A stretch of DNA of 64,000 nucleotides. It comes from Odontocerum albicorne (taxonomy: Eukaryota; Arthropoda; Insecta; Trichoptera; Odontoceridae). Made by a program: the position numbers and the translations under genes. This document shows, one piece after another, positions 31,742 through 43,797 of the stretch (its first letter is position 1; every line of letters begins with the position of its first letter). Where the stretch lies: NCBI GenBank assembly GCA_949825065.1, contig OX463856.1, forward strand, positions 12,461,238 to 12,525,237, given 5' to 3'. The notes below the pieces were generated by a model, which searched no databases, was not told the origin of the DNA, and saw nothing but the letters and a program-made list of their open reading frames with translations.

Positions 31742-33093
31742 GGTTAGTCAAAAAGTTTTGAAAGCGGAAATGAAAATACATTTTTTTTGGGGGGAAATCA
31801 CTTTTATTACTCAGTATAGTCTCCCATAAGATCAATACACTTGGTCCAACGATCTTCCAACTTTGTTGTCCCATCACGGAAATGACTTTCTGGAAGGCCT
31901 GCAAAATACTCCTCTACGACGGCTATAACCTCTTCGTTTGATGAAAATTGCTTTCAAAATACTCCTCTACGACGCAAAATACTCCTCTACGACGGCTATA
32001 ACCTCTTCGTTTGATGAAAATTGCTTTCCACAAAGGAATTTTTTGAGGTGTGAGAACAGCCAGAAGTCAGAGGGAGCTAAATCTGGCGAATAGGGTGGAT
32101 GCTGCAACAATTCGTATCCCAATTCACTGATTTTCGCGATGGTTTTTTGAGCTGTGTGAGCAGGTGCATTGTCTTGATGAAAAATGATTTTTTTCTTCTG
32201 CAAACCGGGTCTTTTTTCACAATTTTTTTCATCCAACTGGTCCAAAAGGTCACAATAATAATCAGAGTTGATTGTCTTACCAGTTTGGAGATAATCTATC
32301 AATAAAATTCCTTTTGCATCCCAAAAAACTGAAGCTAACACCTTCTTGGCCAATTTATGGACACGAACTCGCTCCGTGCCTGGTTCACACCACTCCTTAG
32401 CCTCTTGTTTTGATTCAGGATCATGGTGGTAGACCCAAGTCTCATCCATAGTGATGAATCGACGCAGAAAATCCTTTTTATCCTTTCGAAATTGCTCCAA
32501 ATGCTGCTCAGAAAGTCGCATTCGAACGTGTTTTTGTTGCATTGTAAGCAAATGCGGCACCCATTGTGCACACAGTTTTTTGAAACCCAAAACTTCAGCC
32601 AAAATATGCCATGTTGATCCATGTGAGATGCATATGGTGTCAACTATCACATCCACAGTCGATCGATGATCTTCCAAAACCATATCCTGTATTTTCGCTA
32701 TGATTTCTGGTGTTGATGCACTTTTTGGACGTCCTGAGCGTGGATCGTCTTCAACGCTTGTACGGCCACGCTTAAACTCCAAAACCCATCGGTAAATGGT
32801 TAGAAATAAAGGAGAAGACTCCTTTAATACTTTCACTATCTTTGCATGGATCTCAGTAGCCGATAAACCTTCCAAAACAAAGAATTTAATCACTGCACGA
32901 TATTTGGATTTTTCCATTGTTAAAAAATACACTGACACGTCAACTTCAAATGGCTTGTAAACAAAGAATGAATTGACAGATCGAAATGAAATTTTGAGTA
33001 CGTTCTTATGAAAGATGAAATATTAAAATGGCGTAGAAATTTTGGTTTTTCTACTGCTCCATAGATGTCGCTTTCAAAACTTTTTGACTAACC
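31742..33093 (-). mobile_element. mariner transposon, nearly full length
   Basis: Near-perfect inverted ends: GGTTAGTCAAAAAGTTTTGA plus AAGCG at 31742, and the complement ending at 33093, with TA immediately outside the right end. The left flank is CT rather than TA, so one copy of the duplication is mutated. At 1352 bp it has normal mariner length. Confidence 0.92.
31807..32917 (-). pseudogene. mariner transposase (DD34D), broken near the C-terminus by a 73-bp duplication
   Basis: It starts at MEKSKYRAVIKFFVLEG (32917). Then come the helix-turn-helix region (IYRWVLEFKRGRTSVEDD), the GRPKS linker and LCAQWVPHLL. The catalytic triad is in TMDETWVYHHDPE, IIFHQDNAPAH and YSPDLAPSDFWLF, with 34 residues between the last two aspartates. 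The frame is open for over 300 codons, then stops after EEVIAVVEEYFAS. The 55-bp stretch 31901-31955 recurs at 31974-32028, a 73-bp shift that is not a multiple of three. Beyond it the normal C-terminus (SHFRDGTTKLEDRW, then DLMGDYTE and TAA at 31807) is intact. It is the best-preserved mariner here. Confidence 0.93.
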
Positions 33094-33111
33094 TATTATC
33101 ATATCTGTAGC

Positions 33112-33500
33112 TTAAGAATGTTTTATATGAGACTGTAGTCTATATTTATCCGAGGTTAGAATGAACAAAGTTTTTATGAGACCGTTTTTATTTAAATCCG
33201 AGGCTAGAATGGACAGATTTTTATATGAGACTTGTTAAACTTTAACCAAGTTTTATATGAGACTTGTTTTTTTTTTCATTCGGTGTAAGAATGAAGAGTT
33301 TTATATGATACCATTGTTTATTTTTATCCGAAGTTAGAATGCACATAAATTTATATGAGACTGTTGTTTATTTTTATCCGAGGTTAGAATGAACAGAAAT
33401 TTATATGAGTCTGTTGTTTATTTCAAATTATATCTGTTACTTATACTTTTTATATGAGACTGATGTTTATTACTAGCCAAGTTGGAATGTTGAGCATGAA
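33112..33500. repeat. Diverged tandem array, ~50-bp unit, about 8 copies
   Basis: Units share TTTATATGAGACTGTTGTTT-ATTTTTATCCGAGGTTAGAA-TGAACA. It starts right next to the mariner right end. Identity between units is moderate, so the array is old. Confidence 0.85.
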
Positions 33501-34219
33501 AATAAAGCAAAAAAGTTTCGTTAATAAATAACTTAAATTTCCCGTAAAATGTTTTTTCTCTTTATTTGAAAGCAAATCATAAAAAAATATTGAGTTAAAA
33601 AACAACAACGAAAATAACATCCTTGGATAAATTTCTTCAATTAAAATTATTCTTTCTTGAGAAATTGTTAAAAATACAAGAAAAACACAAACATCATTAA
33701 GATAAACTGACGACTGAGATCAATTTTAAGTCGAGTTAGCAATTTCAGATATAAAACTTAATTTAAAAAAAGGTTAATTTAATTTGTTCCGAGAATGAAA
33801 ACGGGCGACTCAAAAGCTCACTCTGGTAGTCTGTTACCCAATGGCGTCTGAGATTGAGCAATTAAGCTTGTGTTTAGTTTTATTTTCTTGTAAGAAAATT
33901 GACTTGAATGATAGCCTGTTTTTCAGTTTTATTTATATATACGAGTATTGCTTTAAAAACACCCTTACTGATGTTTTTGTTTTGTTTAGTGAAATAAACA
34001 TTTTTTACACTATATTATGTATATTAGGAGCACGTAATGTAATATATAACAACAGCGTTAAATCAAAAGTGTCAAAAAATGACAAAACATAATAGTGCGC
34101 TAATGCTAGATTGATGAATGGGAGCGAGTCTTGGACTGGGTAGAAAAAAAAGTTAAATTAATATGAATGGTTGTGGTGTTGAAAAATGCCAAATGAAGAC
34201 ATCAGAAATTAATATATGG
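33501..34219. other. Spacer, no feature recognised
   Basis: A plus-strand frame of 83 codons (33841-34092) has no recognisable domain and AT-driven composition. I do not call it a gene. Confidence 0.5.
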
Positions 34220-34500
34220 ATAAAATGGATGTTTTATGTAAGGTAAATAAAGGAGCTTTTTGATGGTTTAGACGTGTGAAAAAAATGAATAATGGAAAAA
34301 GGACTAAGCAAGGAAACAAGTCAAAAGTGCGAGATGTGCGTGAAAGAGAGAAAAACCGTGACCAGAATTTGAAAGCACGTAAAGTGAGAAGATTGTCCTT
34401 GACGAGATATATGAATATGGAGTGGGTGAAAGGTAGTGTGTATTGTCGAAGGAGGCTGGAATTTTTCTCTCTCTACCTACCTCGTAAGTAAGAATGTATT
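34220..34500 (+). repeat. LINE L-B-like tail, variant subfamily
   Basis: ACGTGTGAAAAAAATGAATA (VKKMN), later TCCTTGACGAGATATATGAA and TCTCTCTACCTACC. The same arrangement is at 46.9 kb. Confidence 0.45.
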
Positions 34501-36444
34501 ACATGAAAGTAAATGCTAGAAGGAGGATTATGTGGTTTTTTATGCTAAGAAATTACTACGTATTTCTGAAGTAAGGTGTGTTTTACTATCTCATGCTTTA
34601 AATTTAAAAAAAAAATGTCACTCTTTGACAGGGAAAGAACGTTGAGTAAATTGCTTTTGGAGATATCCACACATGCATGTGAGGGGATGACGGATGTGAA
34701 TGTAGTTTGTAATGAAGAATGGTTGAACATGATTTTGATATATGTGTAGTTCGTTAGAATATGGTGTGTTTGAAATTTTGTTTGTGATAGTTTGATTTTA
34801 AGTGAAAATAAGAAAATTGTGATTAAAGAATTATACCAAGTCGTCGCAGATCATGGTAAAGTGATTCTTTAAATATAAATGGAAGATTATTAGCTTTGAA
34901 ACATAAGTTTTCTCCATGGTTTGCTTTTCCATTTAAAACGTATAAATTTTACTCTGTATATTGTGGATAGTAAAAAAAATGCTTTGAAAGTAATGCCCAA
35001 TCTGTTCGAGATAACATATTTTATTTGATCTAAATGTGTAAGCATTCATTTTGAATTAAACTGTAAATCTTGAATACGTGTAGTAATTAAGTAAACACAC
35101 TGAATGCTAAGATCCATTGTTTATAAAAAATCCACGCAAATAAGAACTAAAAACAAAACGACTGGATACTTAAAAGTCGTTGCTTCTTGCTTTGGTAGCA
35201 TATTGCATCGTTATGAGTTTTTACTAGCTGGTTGCAATGGGCATATAAACTAAATGGCTAAACTTCTAGAATTTATTATTAATGCCTTACTATTATTCAG
35301 AGTATATTTATCTTCACCTCTCATGAGATCGAATAATTGTTTTATAATTAAATTTAAAAATAAAATGATTTCAATAATTTTACTAACATTAAACTGGAAA
35401 TATTACAGTTTTTACATTATTTTGTAAAAAACCCTTTTATTATGAAAACAACAAAATTTAACACTAAAACGACCACACAATTATGGTACAAACTGAAGAC
35501 GATTTGCAAATTATGCAATCTATTGGGCATTAAATATTTGTCAACGATCCTATAATTTTAATATCCTCCACAAATCCGTTTATATGCACTTAAATATCCT
35601 CCACATATATGTAATTTTAATATCTTTCACAAATCCGGTTAGATGTTAGATGTACAAGCGAATATATGTTTTAGCAATAAATATAGGTATGGCATGAAGA
35701 AGTAAACACAAGGATAATAAATTTGCCGTTTGTGAATAAATATATTAATTCACTTTTATAAAAAAAACTATAGTTTTTATCGTACAAATAATTGAAAAAA
35801 AAACCCTTACAGTTGTTTGGTAAAAACATTATCAAGTCATATACACTTCTATTCGATATTTTGACAAGCGTCACCCTTACTTTGCATCCTTCACACGACC
35901 CTGGGGTTATATACGAGTAGGTTACGTTTGAGAATTAATGTCTAGTGTGTCTGATATAAAGCTCGGGGAAGGTGCTCGAAACTCGAGTCGCTACAATAAT
36001 ATTGCTTGAATGGAATTGCAAAGTAAATTTTACCATATATAACAAATTCATTTATTTATTTTTGTTCGAACAATATTATTTATTAATTTACAGATCTCGG
36101 TTGAACCGCGATGGTTTTGACATTAAAGCGATTTGAATTTTATGCTTCGCTTTGCTTAAGACGAGTATGAGCATACATACACGGATCAAGCTATCATAAG
36201 TAGTGAACTGTTTCCAGAGATTCAATAGAGAGAAACAAACAAAGATAAGCTTTAAGTACTGAAATCTTGTGCCCTGTATGGATTGTATTTTTTCTACTTT
36301 GTTTTGTTCCTAAGCAAGATTATAAATGACATATTTTCGTAAATATTATATTTTCTTATGTATTTTTTTCCAGTAAACATCTTTATTTATTTTTGTATAT
36401 TACTTCTTCTTTTCTTGTCAAATGCCATATACTACTTCCGCCCA
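34501..36444. other. Spacer with minor repeats
   Basis: About 34650-34745 resembles 16225-16350. Around 35560-35650, short TCCTCCACAAATCCG units recur three times. No gene is supported in these 1.9 kb. Confidence 0.45.
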
Positions 36445-36560
36445 GAACCCGTTCATTTACTTTTGTCTGGTTGGTTGGAAAAGATTGCCGCCTGACAATA
36501 AGCCCGCCAGGTTGTATTTGCATTAATAGTGTTAAATAAGTAAATAAATAAATAAATTCT
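36445..36560 (+). repeat. LINE L-A tail, strongly 5'-truncated
   Basis: CATTTACTTTTGTCTGGTTG, GATTGCCGCCTGACAATAAG, CCCGCCAGGTTGTATTTG, then a TAAATAAATAAA tail. Only the last ~110 bp of L-A are present. Confidence 0.8.
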
Positions 36561-37799
36561 TAAATCTGGATAGCAGTGGTCGTTCCTTCTCTTAAATTTC
36601 TTTTCGGTGGAATACACCAGACTCCTTGAGCACTGCAGCAAGTATCACATAGAATTCCTTTAACCACAGTTACAAATAGTCGATTCAACACGCGATATTC
36701 TCTGTTTTGACATATTGTCCATATTTTTTTTAGTTTCTGGTTCGGAGCCTGTTAATAGATTTTCAGGTTCTACAGAACAGTTAAGAGACAGGCGGCAAAG
36801 CCTCTACAGACAAATTCTCTCACCACTCGCTCATCCGAGCAAAAGCAGGGGGTGTTATATGTCACCAAATTATGTAAATGTATACGCGTGTGTTTTTCGC
36901 ACGTATGCATATATTTGAGCATGAATCGAAGTTTTTTGTATGTTTATGTCCATGAATGTACGTTGTTTACGAATATTTTCTGACATTCGATTGGTAGATA
37001 GTACGTATTTTTTTAAATATACCGCTATACTCGTATTTCTTGGATGTTATTTGAACAAATACTTTAAAGTTATGTTTTTATTAGTGTTTTTAGTATAATG
37101 CGAACTGAAAAACATCTGTAACGCCTCTGATCAGGTTTTTTCCTTTCTACACATTGAGAGGATACCTGATTAGAGGAGGGGGAGAATATGTAAGAAAGCT
37201 TAAACTTTTTGACCCGTTTGATTTTTTTATTTATCACGTGCACCCGATTTCAAAGCGTACTTAATTTTTTCTTTCAATAAACGAGATAATTATTTCTTTA
37301 TATTATCAATATTTTTCATGGTTCCCTGCTTAAAATAATCCACGAATTTTCCTAAATTCTTTGTGAATTGCCAATTACTACCAAGTTAATCTTTTCTTTT
37401 TAATTATTTCATTTACTCAACATTCTTTAGAACTAATACCCTAGTTCTTCTTGGGCATCACTGGATGAGTTCGAATAACCAACAATTATCTGTTGTAGCT
37501 TATTTCTCGCCCAACTCCATTTCATTCGTTTCATGGTCTTAAAAAAGTTTTTAATGTATTCTCTTATAGCTTAAGTTGCATATCTTGATGCTTTTTTGGG
37601 ACGTTTGAAGATTTTGTGTCATTTAGTTTTTTCACTCTTACTCGTATGTTACCTTTGAGCTTAAAGTACATATGAAGTTTTTTTAAATATACATTTGTCT
37701 ACTTTTAATTTTAGGTACAGAAAAAGCATTTCAAAAATTGACCTACAAAGTCATTTCCTACGGCACCAGCCACAAATAAAATATTCTCATTTTATGTTA
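36561..37799. other. Spacer, no feature recognised
   Basis: AT-rich. A 67-codon frame at 36715-36918 could not be identified. Confidence 0.5.
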
Positions 37800-37925
37800 T
37801 GCATATCAATACGATTGTTAACTCATGACAAGGTGTATGGAAGTGGCAGAAGCGAAAGATGTGTGGTAGGAAAAAAATAAATGGATATCTGTTCTCTCTG
37901 CCTACCCTAATAGGGTGATGATGAA
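37800..37925 (+). repeat. LINE L-B tail fragment
   Basis: GTGTATGGAAGTGGCAGAAG, CGAAAGATGTGTGGTAGG, TCTGTTCTCTCTGCCTACCC and GGGTGATGATG match the last ~120 bp of L-B. Confidence 0.6.
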
Positions 37926-38299
37926 ATTTTGTTTTATTAGTAAAAAATAAAAAATCCCGTGTACTCAAGTATACAATTTGTATTGAAAAACTATTTAAGT
38001 TTCCACAATATATAATATAATATTATATTTAACATACGAGTATGTTAGTCATATTTTCTGTTGCAATTAACATAAATGTGCGACTGTTATAATAATGCGG
38101 AAATTGCGTGATATACTCAATAGCTTTTCCTGATTAAATATTATATTTCTTATCTTACGGTCATTTTTCAAAAGTTTTTAGCTGACGCTTTATATACCCA
38201 TCTCTCAATTTACGCGGTACATAAGTTCCAAGAATATTTTTGTAAATCAACACCGCGCAAATTGACGAAAAAAACTTATCTAAAATTGGAAGATAAATA
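37926..38299. other. Spacer, no feature recognised
   Basis: AT-rich; nothing supported. Confidence 0.5.
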
Positions 38300-38720
38300 C
38301 ATACATATCATCACACCTATCATGATAGGCAGAGAAGACCGAGTGCCATTCCTTTCCATCTCGACACACATATTTAGCCTCCTTCACATCCATACGCCTT
38401 CTCATACGATTTCTCTGATATTCTACATTTCCTTCTTTAAAATATCGTTAACTCGTTCCAACCATATATTCCTTGATATTTCTCTCACACGCCTTCCACT
38501 CACATTTGCATCATATATCTGTTTTGTTTGTCTTTCAGCGTTCATTTGATCCACATGACCAAATCTTTTTAGTGTGCTCTACTTCATCTTATTAAACACA
38601 TTAGCTTTAAAAAGTCACATTCATAATTTATCCTTTTATTCCGTATTCTGTCGTACATTGTCACTCCACGTATTCTTCTCAATATACGCATTTCAACAGC
38701 ATTTAATCACTTTTTATAAT
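38300..38720 (-). pseudogene. LINE L-B, ORF2 C-terminal end and tail
   Basis: A reverse copy covering the whole L-B end. From the low side it has CATGATAGGCAGAGAAGACC, the complement of the end block, and GTTAACTCGTTCCAACCATA (VWLEQVND region). It then has CACATGACCAAATC (FGHV) and CATTGTCACTCCACGTATTC. It is the best-aligned minus-strand L-B copy, but contains stops. Confidence 0.65.
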
Positions 38721-38834
38721 ATCAAAATCTGCATTAATTGAGCTCAAAACTCATATAAACACAATTCGCACTAAGATTCCTTTAATCCGATAGTCAAAGA
38801 TAGCCAAAAAGATTTTAACATGCAGAAAAAGAAT

Positions 38835-39025
38835 GACATAAGAAAATGACATACAGCATAGAGTCCAGAGCCGACAGTGTCAGAACCAAAAATCTCCTTC
38901 GAACCAGCGAAATGAAGGTACTCAGGAGTATCACTGGCAAAACCCTTCGTGACAGAGTACGAAACACAGAAATCTGAAGGATGTGCGAAGTTGAAGATAT
39001 TGTCAGATGGGGACGACAGAAAAGA
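38835..39025 (+). pseudogene. LINE ORF2 C-terminal fragment
   Basis: The plus strand reads ESRADSVRTKNLLRTSEMKV, LRSITGKTLRDRVRNTEI and MCEVEDIVRWGRQKRR. This is the region after the reverse transcriptase in an RTE-like LINE. It may belong to the same family as the remnant at 1-1235. A short duplication (CCCGATTGGATT x2) follows where the mariner begins. Confidence 0.65.
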
Positions 39026-39062
39026 AGGTTCTAACCCGATTGGATTGGTCAGTCACCCGATT

Positions 39063-39562
39063 GGATTTTTGTTTTGTTAGTTTATCACTTCTATTATTGA
39101 CACTTCCCTTCAAATTTCAGCGTCATAGCTTGACATTTGTAAAAGTTACGCTGTACTCAGTACTTCTACCTTTGTGCGTGTTTTCAATTTTTTGCAAGTT
39201 TAAAAATGGCATCAACGAGTTTGCATTAAATTGAGTTTTTGACCAAAAACAACACGAATACTATCCAGCAGCCTTTGAATTCACCTGATCTGGCTCCCTG
39301 CGACTTTTTCCTGTTCAACCGACTTAAAAAACCGCTTCGCGGAACGCGTTACAGCACCCGAGAGGATGTCATGAAAAAATTGAAGACGGCTCTGATGGAC
39401 ATACCGAAAATTGAGTACCAGCGGTGTTTCGAGGATTGGATCAAGCGCTGACGTAAGTGCGTTGCAGTCGATGAGGAGTACTTTGAAGGGGACCATATCG
39501 ATTTTGATGAATAAACTTGTATTTTCGATTTTATGAATAAAGTCCTAAAACTTTTTGATCAA
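39063..39562 (+). mobile_element. mariner deletion derivative
   Basis: It keeps a 5' untranslated part, a start codon and the C-terminal third of a mariner transposase. The 3' end is AAACTTTTTGATCAAGGTAG. The matching left inverted repeat could not be found, so the left edge is approximate. Confidence 0.65.
39206..39514 (+). pseudogene. mariner transposase, C-terminal part on a short leader
   Basis: From the ATG at 39206 the reading runs MASTSLH, a TAA, then IEFLTKNNTNTIQQPLNSPD. LAPCDFFLFNRLKKPLRGTR follows, which contains the third catalytic aspartate. It then has EDVMKKLKTALMDIPKIEYQ, RCFEDWIKR, a TGA in place of tryptophan, and EEYFEGDHIDFDE with TAA (39512-39514). The stretch with the first two catalytic residues is absent; the junction is near codon 10. 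All in one frame. Confidence 0.8.
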
Positions 39563-40674
39563 GGTAGAATAAGTATGAATGGCGGTAAATTTATTTCTTA
39601 ACATTTTCTTTTAATTTATTCATTCCTATGGTTACCCTTACTCTTACACCAATTGGTATATCAGGCCGATAAAAGAGCGTAGTCGAGAGATATTATTAGC
39701 TCGACCTCATAAATAAAACTTTTGAGTTTAGAACCACTGGAGTAGGCACGGAACTCATTGTTCGTAATTGCACTTGAAATCACAATATTCTCACGTGACA
39801 AGCGCGTCTGAACGTTTTATCAGATCACTTTTTTGACCAGATCGGAACATTTTTTTACGTGTTTTAAAATATTTGTTTTTAATCACAAGCTCTTATTTCT
39901 ATGTTTTTAATTAAATAATTGAGCTGAGTTTAATGGACGTTTTATGTTTTTCATTAATCTTTAAACTATTTCCAGATGTCTACGAAACAGATTTAATTAT
40001 GATGCTTTTTTTAGCGCTGTTAAAAAAACGAAATTTTCCATCATACCATGAATATTTAAAATATGCTAAGCCTGTGTGGGTTGGATTTAGTATTTGTGAA
40101 AATTCCTTAAAAACTTTACAGTTTCAGTGGCTTAAATATTTTTTTCAATAATCTCGGTTCTTCTTTATAAGATATAAAACTCTTAACATCAAAAGTCATC
40201 AACATTAAAATGATCTCAAAATGTTAAAGCATCGAAAAAATGCTAAAGGAGATCAAATCCTGTTAAATAGTAGCAACTTTTGTTCGACTGTTATCCAAAA
40301 TGATGGAATACGAGTATAATTTAAACAAAGAATTTATGATATAAATACCTTAAAATAAGAGAAAACTAAAATCTTCGCGTCAAATTTTATTACTCAAAAA
40401 TTACTGAATATAATAATTGTACACTTCTAATAATTTTTTCTTTCCTGACAATATTAAAAATATACTCAAACAAAGAATATGAATGTCGTACAAACGTTAA
40501 AAAACCTGTATTTATACGAGTATATATACTATAGCTTTAATACAAAACTATATATTTTAAATGTCAACCGGTGTTGATGAATGTCGATCAATATCAATTA
40601 TTGCAAACATTCAATCAAACCAAAAACAATATCAATCAGGCACAAGTGGATCATTGATAAACATCACTATTTAA
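39563..40674. other. Spacer, no feature recognised
   Basis: AT-rich. A 72-codon frame at 39933-40151 has no recognisable domain. Confidence 0.5.
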
Positions 40675-40865
40675 TATTTTAAGTTGATTTGTATTATTGA
40701 CTGCTAATTTAAGTGTGAAATTTGAATTTCCATTCAAATGCTACATTTTTTTAAAATTTAAGTAGATTCATATTTTTAGTTGACAGTTTAAATTGATTAC
40801 AACATATTGGTTGGTAATTTAAATTGATTGAGACTTATTGACTAGCAATTTAGGTTGATCAACAA
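40675..40865. repeat. Degraded tandem array, ~30-45-bp unit
   Basis: TTTAAATTGATTACAACATA, TTTAAATTGATTGAGACTTA, TTAGGTTGATC and TTAAGTTGATTTG recur, with TATTGACT between them. Confidence 0.5.
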
Positions 40866-41065
40866 TAAATTGTGATATGAGAGATGTATGGATATAGAGG
40901 AGGCAAAGGAAATGTATTGCGAAAGGAAAGTTTGACGCTATGTCTTATCTGCCTACTTAAACATAAAAATGGCATGATGGTGTACATAACTTGGGATTTA
41001 AGGGTGTGTAAGGATGTGAATGCTGGGTATGAATGTTTCAGCTGAGTGTTTGAGGAATGACACCA
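40866..41065 (+). repeat. LINE L-B tail fragment
   Basis: AGAGATGTATGGATATAGAG, GAGGCAAAGGAAATGTATTG and TATCTGCCTACTT match the last part of L-B. AATGGCATGATGG follows, as at 14.8 kb. Confidence 0.55.
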
Positions 41066-41279
41066 CTCGGTCACATAGTGAAGAGATTCCCAATATCCAT
41101 ATAATGGATGGTTTTTATCAATGTTCTGCTCTTGTAATCCAGGGGTTGCTATTCCATTGAAACTAAAATTCCATTAAGATAAAAACATAAAACAACTGAC
41201 CAAATAAATATTAAACTAGTTTGGGTGGCAACATTCTCCCTAACAGTGGTAAATGTACATCGTTAAATACCTTATTTTT

Positions 41280-41835
41280 TTCATTGTATGCTCAAAGGTG
41301 AGTATTGTGGTCTTCCGCTATTGGGATTGACGTACCACATTTATCCTTCCCTTCTCTTCCTAGGTCATATTGAGTGCGGCATTTAATCATAATCCTGTTG
41401 AATGTTTTGTGATTAGTTAATCTTATAGTAAGTTTTTCTTGTTCGTTTTTTTTCATCTGTACCCATGATCCTTAGTTTTCCCACACTTTTGTTATTCTTA
41501 ATTGTAACATGTCTAAAATATATTGAAATTCTTTTCCTGAATGCTGTCGAAAGTTTTTTGGTAATCTATAATTCTTGAATGATAGAACTAATGGGATGCC
41601 CTCCGGTTCATAGGATAAGAAGGTTCCATCCCCAACAACACATCTCGAAGGCATCTATCATATTTCTTTCTTTCTTTGTCATCGTCTATTTTCTATTCCA
41701 TACAGTACTATAGAATATTTTAGATATTTAACAAGATGGATTAATCGAAGACGGTTAGTCTATATTTTCGTCATATTTGTCATAGCTAATTCAGTCAATC
41801 CTAAACATATCAGCATCTTGGTACACTAATTAATT
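41280..41835 (-). pseudogene. LINE L-C, ORF2 C-terminal region
   Basis: On the minus strand, with frame changes: LVKYLKYSIVLYGIENRR, MTKKERNMIDAFEMCCWGWN, SSIIQEL, ITKKLSTAFRKRISIYF and a GKLRIMG-like piece. This is the LLYGxExWTL...DAFEMWCWRRMLRI...RILxYFGH region of RTE-like LINEs. It is the longest L-C copy in the window. Dead. Confidence 0.7.
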
Positions 41836-42274
41836 GATCTATTTAAAAAAAACTAAGAAATTGAAAATGTCAGTAAAAAAGGAGGATCATATATCCTAGC
41901 TTTTCTATAAGACTTCGTCTGGTCTCGTTGACGTTCATGATTAATCTTTATGTTAGGTAACATTTCTATAGGTAACAACACGGAACCGCTCTTCAACTAT
42001 CCGGATACTCGTCCGTTGTGTATGTTATTCTAACCAAGACAAGCGGTAATTTCCGATTCCCTGTGTACCCTTGTTTCGGTTAATTATTATAACTATAGAC
42101 AAGTGATTTAGCTCATTGATTATTTATAGGCTAATATGATGGGCATTATCAGGATCCACTGGCTATTACAATGGATCTCTAACCATTACTGTTCTGCCAA
42201 TGTTGTGGCGTAGTGGAGGATGTAGAGCACATTATGGGAATTTGCCTAAGGTTCGAGCATAAATAAAATTAGTG
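41836..42274. other. Spacer, no feature recognised
   Basis: Nothing supported. Confidence 0.5.
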
Positions 42275-42365
42275 CTAAAGTTAGTGAAGCTTTTATCCGT
42301 GAGTTTCTCATTCAAATCCCGATGGCACGCAACATAAATAGGGTCCTCGTTTAGTATGAGCCTTA
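42275..42365 (+). repeat. SINE S1 head fragment
   Basis: GTTAGTGAAGCTTTTATCCG is the head and CATTCAAATCCCGATGGCA the B-box side. A degenerate body follows. Confidence 0.4.
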
Positions 42366-42451
42366 ATCTGGTAACAATACATGTATGAACATGCTAGACG
42401 TGTGCGAGGGTTGTGGCTTCTTCACGTGCAACGGTTGTGGCTTCTTCATTT

Positions 42452-42815
42452 TATTGTACTTAACATTTTTATTGCGAATACAATCTGGCAGCCTTATTGC
42501 CAGGCGGTAATATTTTACAACCAACTGGATGAAAGTAAATAAGCAAGTTACATGGTCGCAAAAAACATTAAAATTACTAACGATCCCCACGAAATCCATG
42601 AACATGTACGTGAGTATACGCCCACAAACTCCACAAAGACGGACATTCACCTGAACATTCCTTTTCATTTAAAATGAGATATCATCAATCAAAGGAAAAG
42701 AAAAGAAATGGTGGAGAGGAAAGGAAAAAAAATCAAGAATGAAACACGTTATATTACTGACTAGAAATTAAGAGTTTTTTCAGTCGCTTCTTAAATCATG
42801 CCAAGGATTTTAAAG
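42452..42815 (-). repeat. LINE L-A 3' end, 5'-truncated
   Basis: Reverse copy of the L-A tail, 3' UTR and last codons of ORF2. It aligns to 29.45-29.80 kb and to 10.8-11.15 kb. Just outside its 3' end, GGTTGTGGCTTCTTCA occurs twice (about 42410 and 42430). Confidence 0.75.
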
Positions 42816-43014
42816 CTGCGTGATTTGTTTAGTAAAAGTAGCTTTATATCCCGACTTAGAGCGCCCTTCAGGAAATTTTTCTCTGTAAACGGCGCTATAT
42901 GAGGTATAATTGATCTTTGAATAAGAATTTTCTTTAATAATAAGATTAAGGAAATTATATTTTTAGATGACGTATATCGTGTTTGAAATATGTTAATTTA
43001 TTTATGTCGTTCAA

Positions 43015-43228
43015 TTGTTACATCACAATAGAACTTTAGTGCCAATTTTGATGAAAAAGAGTGTAATGTGAACATGGAAAATGTACGACAGAAGTCGAGT
43101 ACGGCGAGGTAAATACGTGTTCTGAGAAGTACGGCGAAGTAAATGCGTGTTCTGAGAATACCATGTGGCGTGTAGATGTATGACAGAATAGGAATGTAAT
43201 AATCAGTTTTTATAATAGCACACATTAA
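43015..43228 (+). repeat. LINE L-B fragment
   Basis: TAGAACTTTAGTGCCAATTT matches the segment at 57.39 kb, and ATGTATGACAGAATAGGAAT the RIRNEV segment. An internal ~34-bp duplication (AGTACGGCGAGGTAAATACG) is present. Confidence 0.45.
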
Positions 43229-43797
43229 GGATAAACATTTGCTTACGTGGAATAAAAGGAGCCTGAACGAGTGGACTTGTTTTTGCTAAATAATTAGTGT
43301 AAGAATTGTTATCTAGTTATAAGTAGTATGTAGGTGTTAATTATTTCTAAGAAATCATATATTAAGGTTGTAAAAAATGAAATAAAATGATATGTAGGAA
43401 AATAAGATAAAGTAAGTTCATAAATTATAACATATAATTAAGATTAGTTAAGTAATCAATTTGTATATAGGTATTGCTTTGACAAATGTTTGTACAATAT
43501 TTTACTTTGTTTAATAAAAAAATAAAATAATGCAAGTATGCTCAAGATTCGAGGTAAAATAAGACTGAGAAGAGTGTAGTTATACCAACAATGAATTTTT
43601 GGAAGAAGTAAAACTATTTTTGAAGATTTAAGAATTTGGAGGAAACGGAGAAAGTTAGTGTACTGTGTTTTCCCCAAAAAGGTAATGGTATGATGGTATT
43701 TACGTATTTTAAAATTTTGACGATTTCTTAACGCGAGACAAATATATGAAAATATGCTCATGTAGAATATAAATCTATTTTTCTCTTAAATAACTTG
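43229..43797. other. Spacer with a weak LINE-like stretch
   Basis: About 43555-43700 resembles the variant L-B tail (TGGTATGATGGTATTTACG). Otherwise AT-rich and unassigned. Confidence 0.35.

Noticed and set aside
33841..34092. Possible small gene (83 codons)
   Set aside because: No domain, AT-driven composition and no supporting context.
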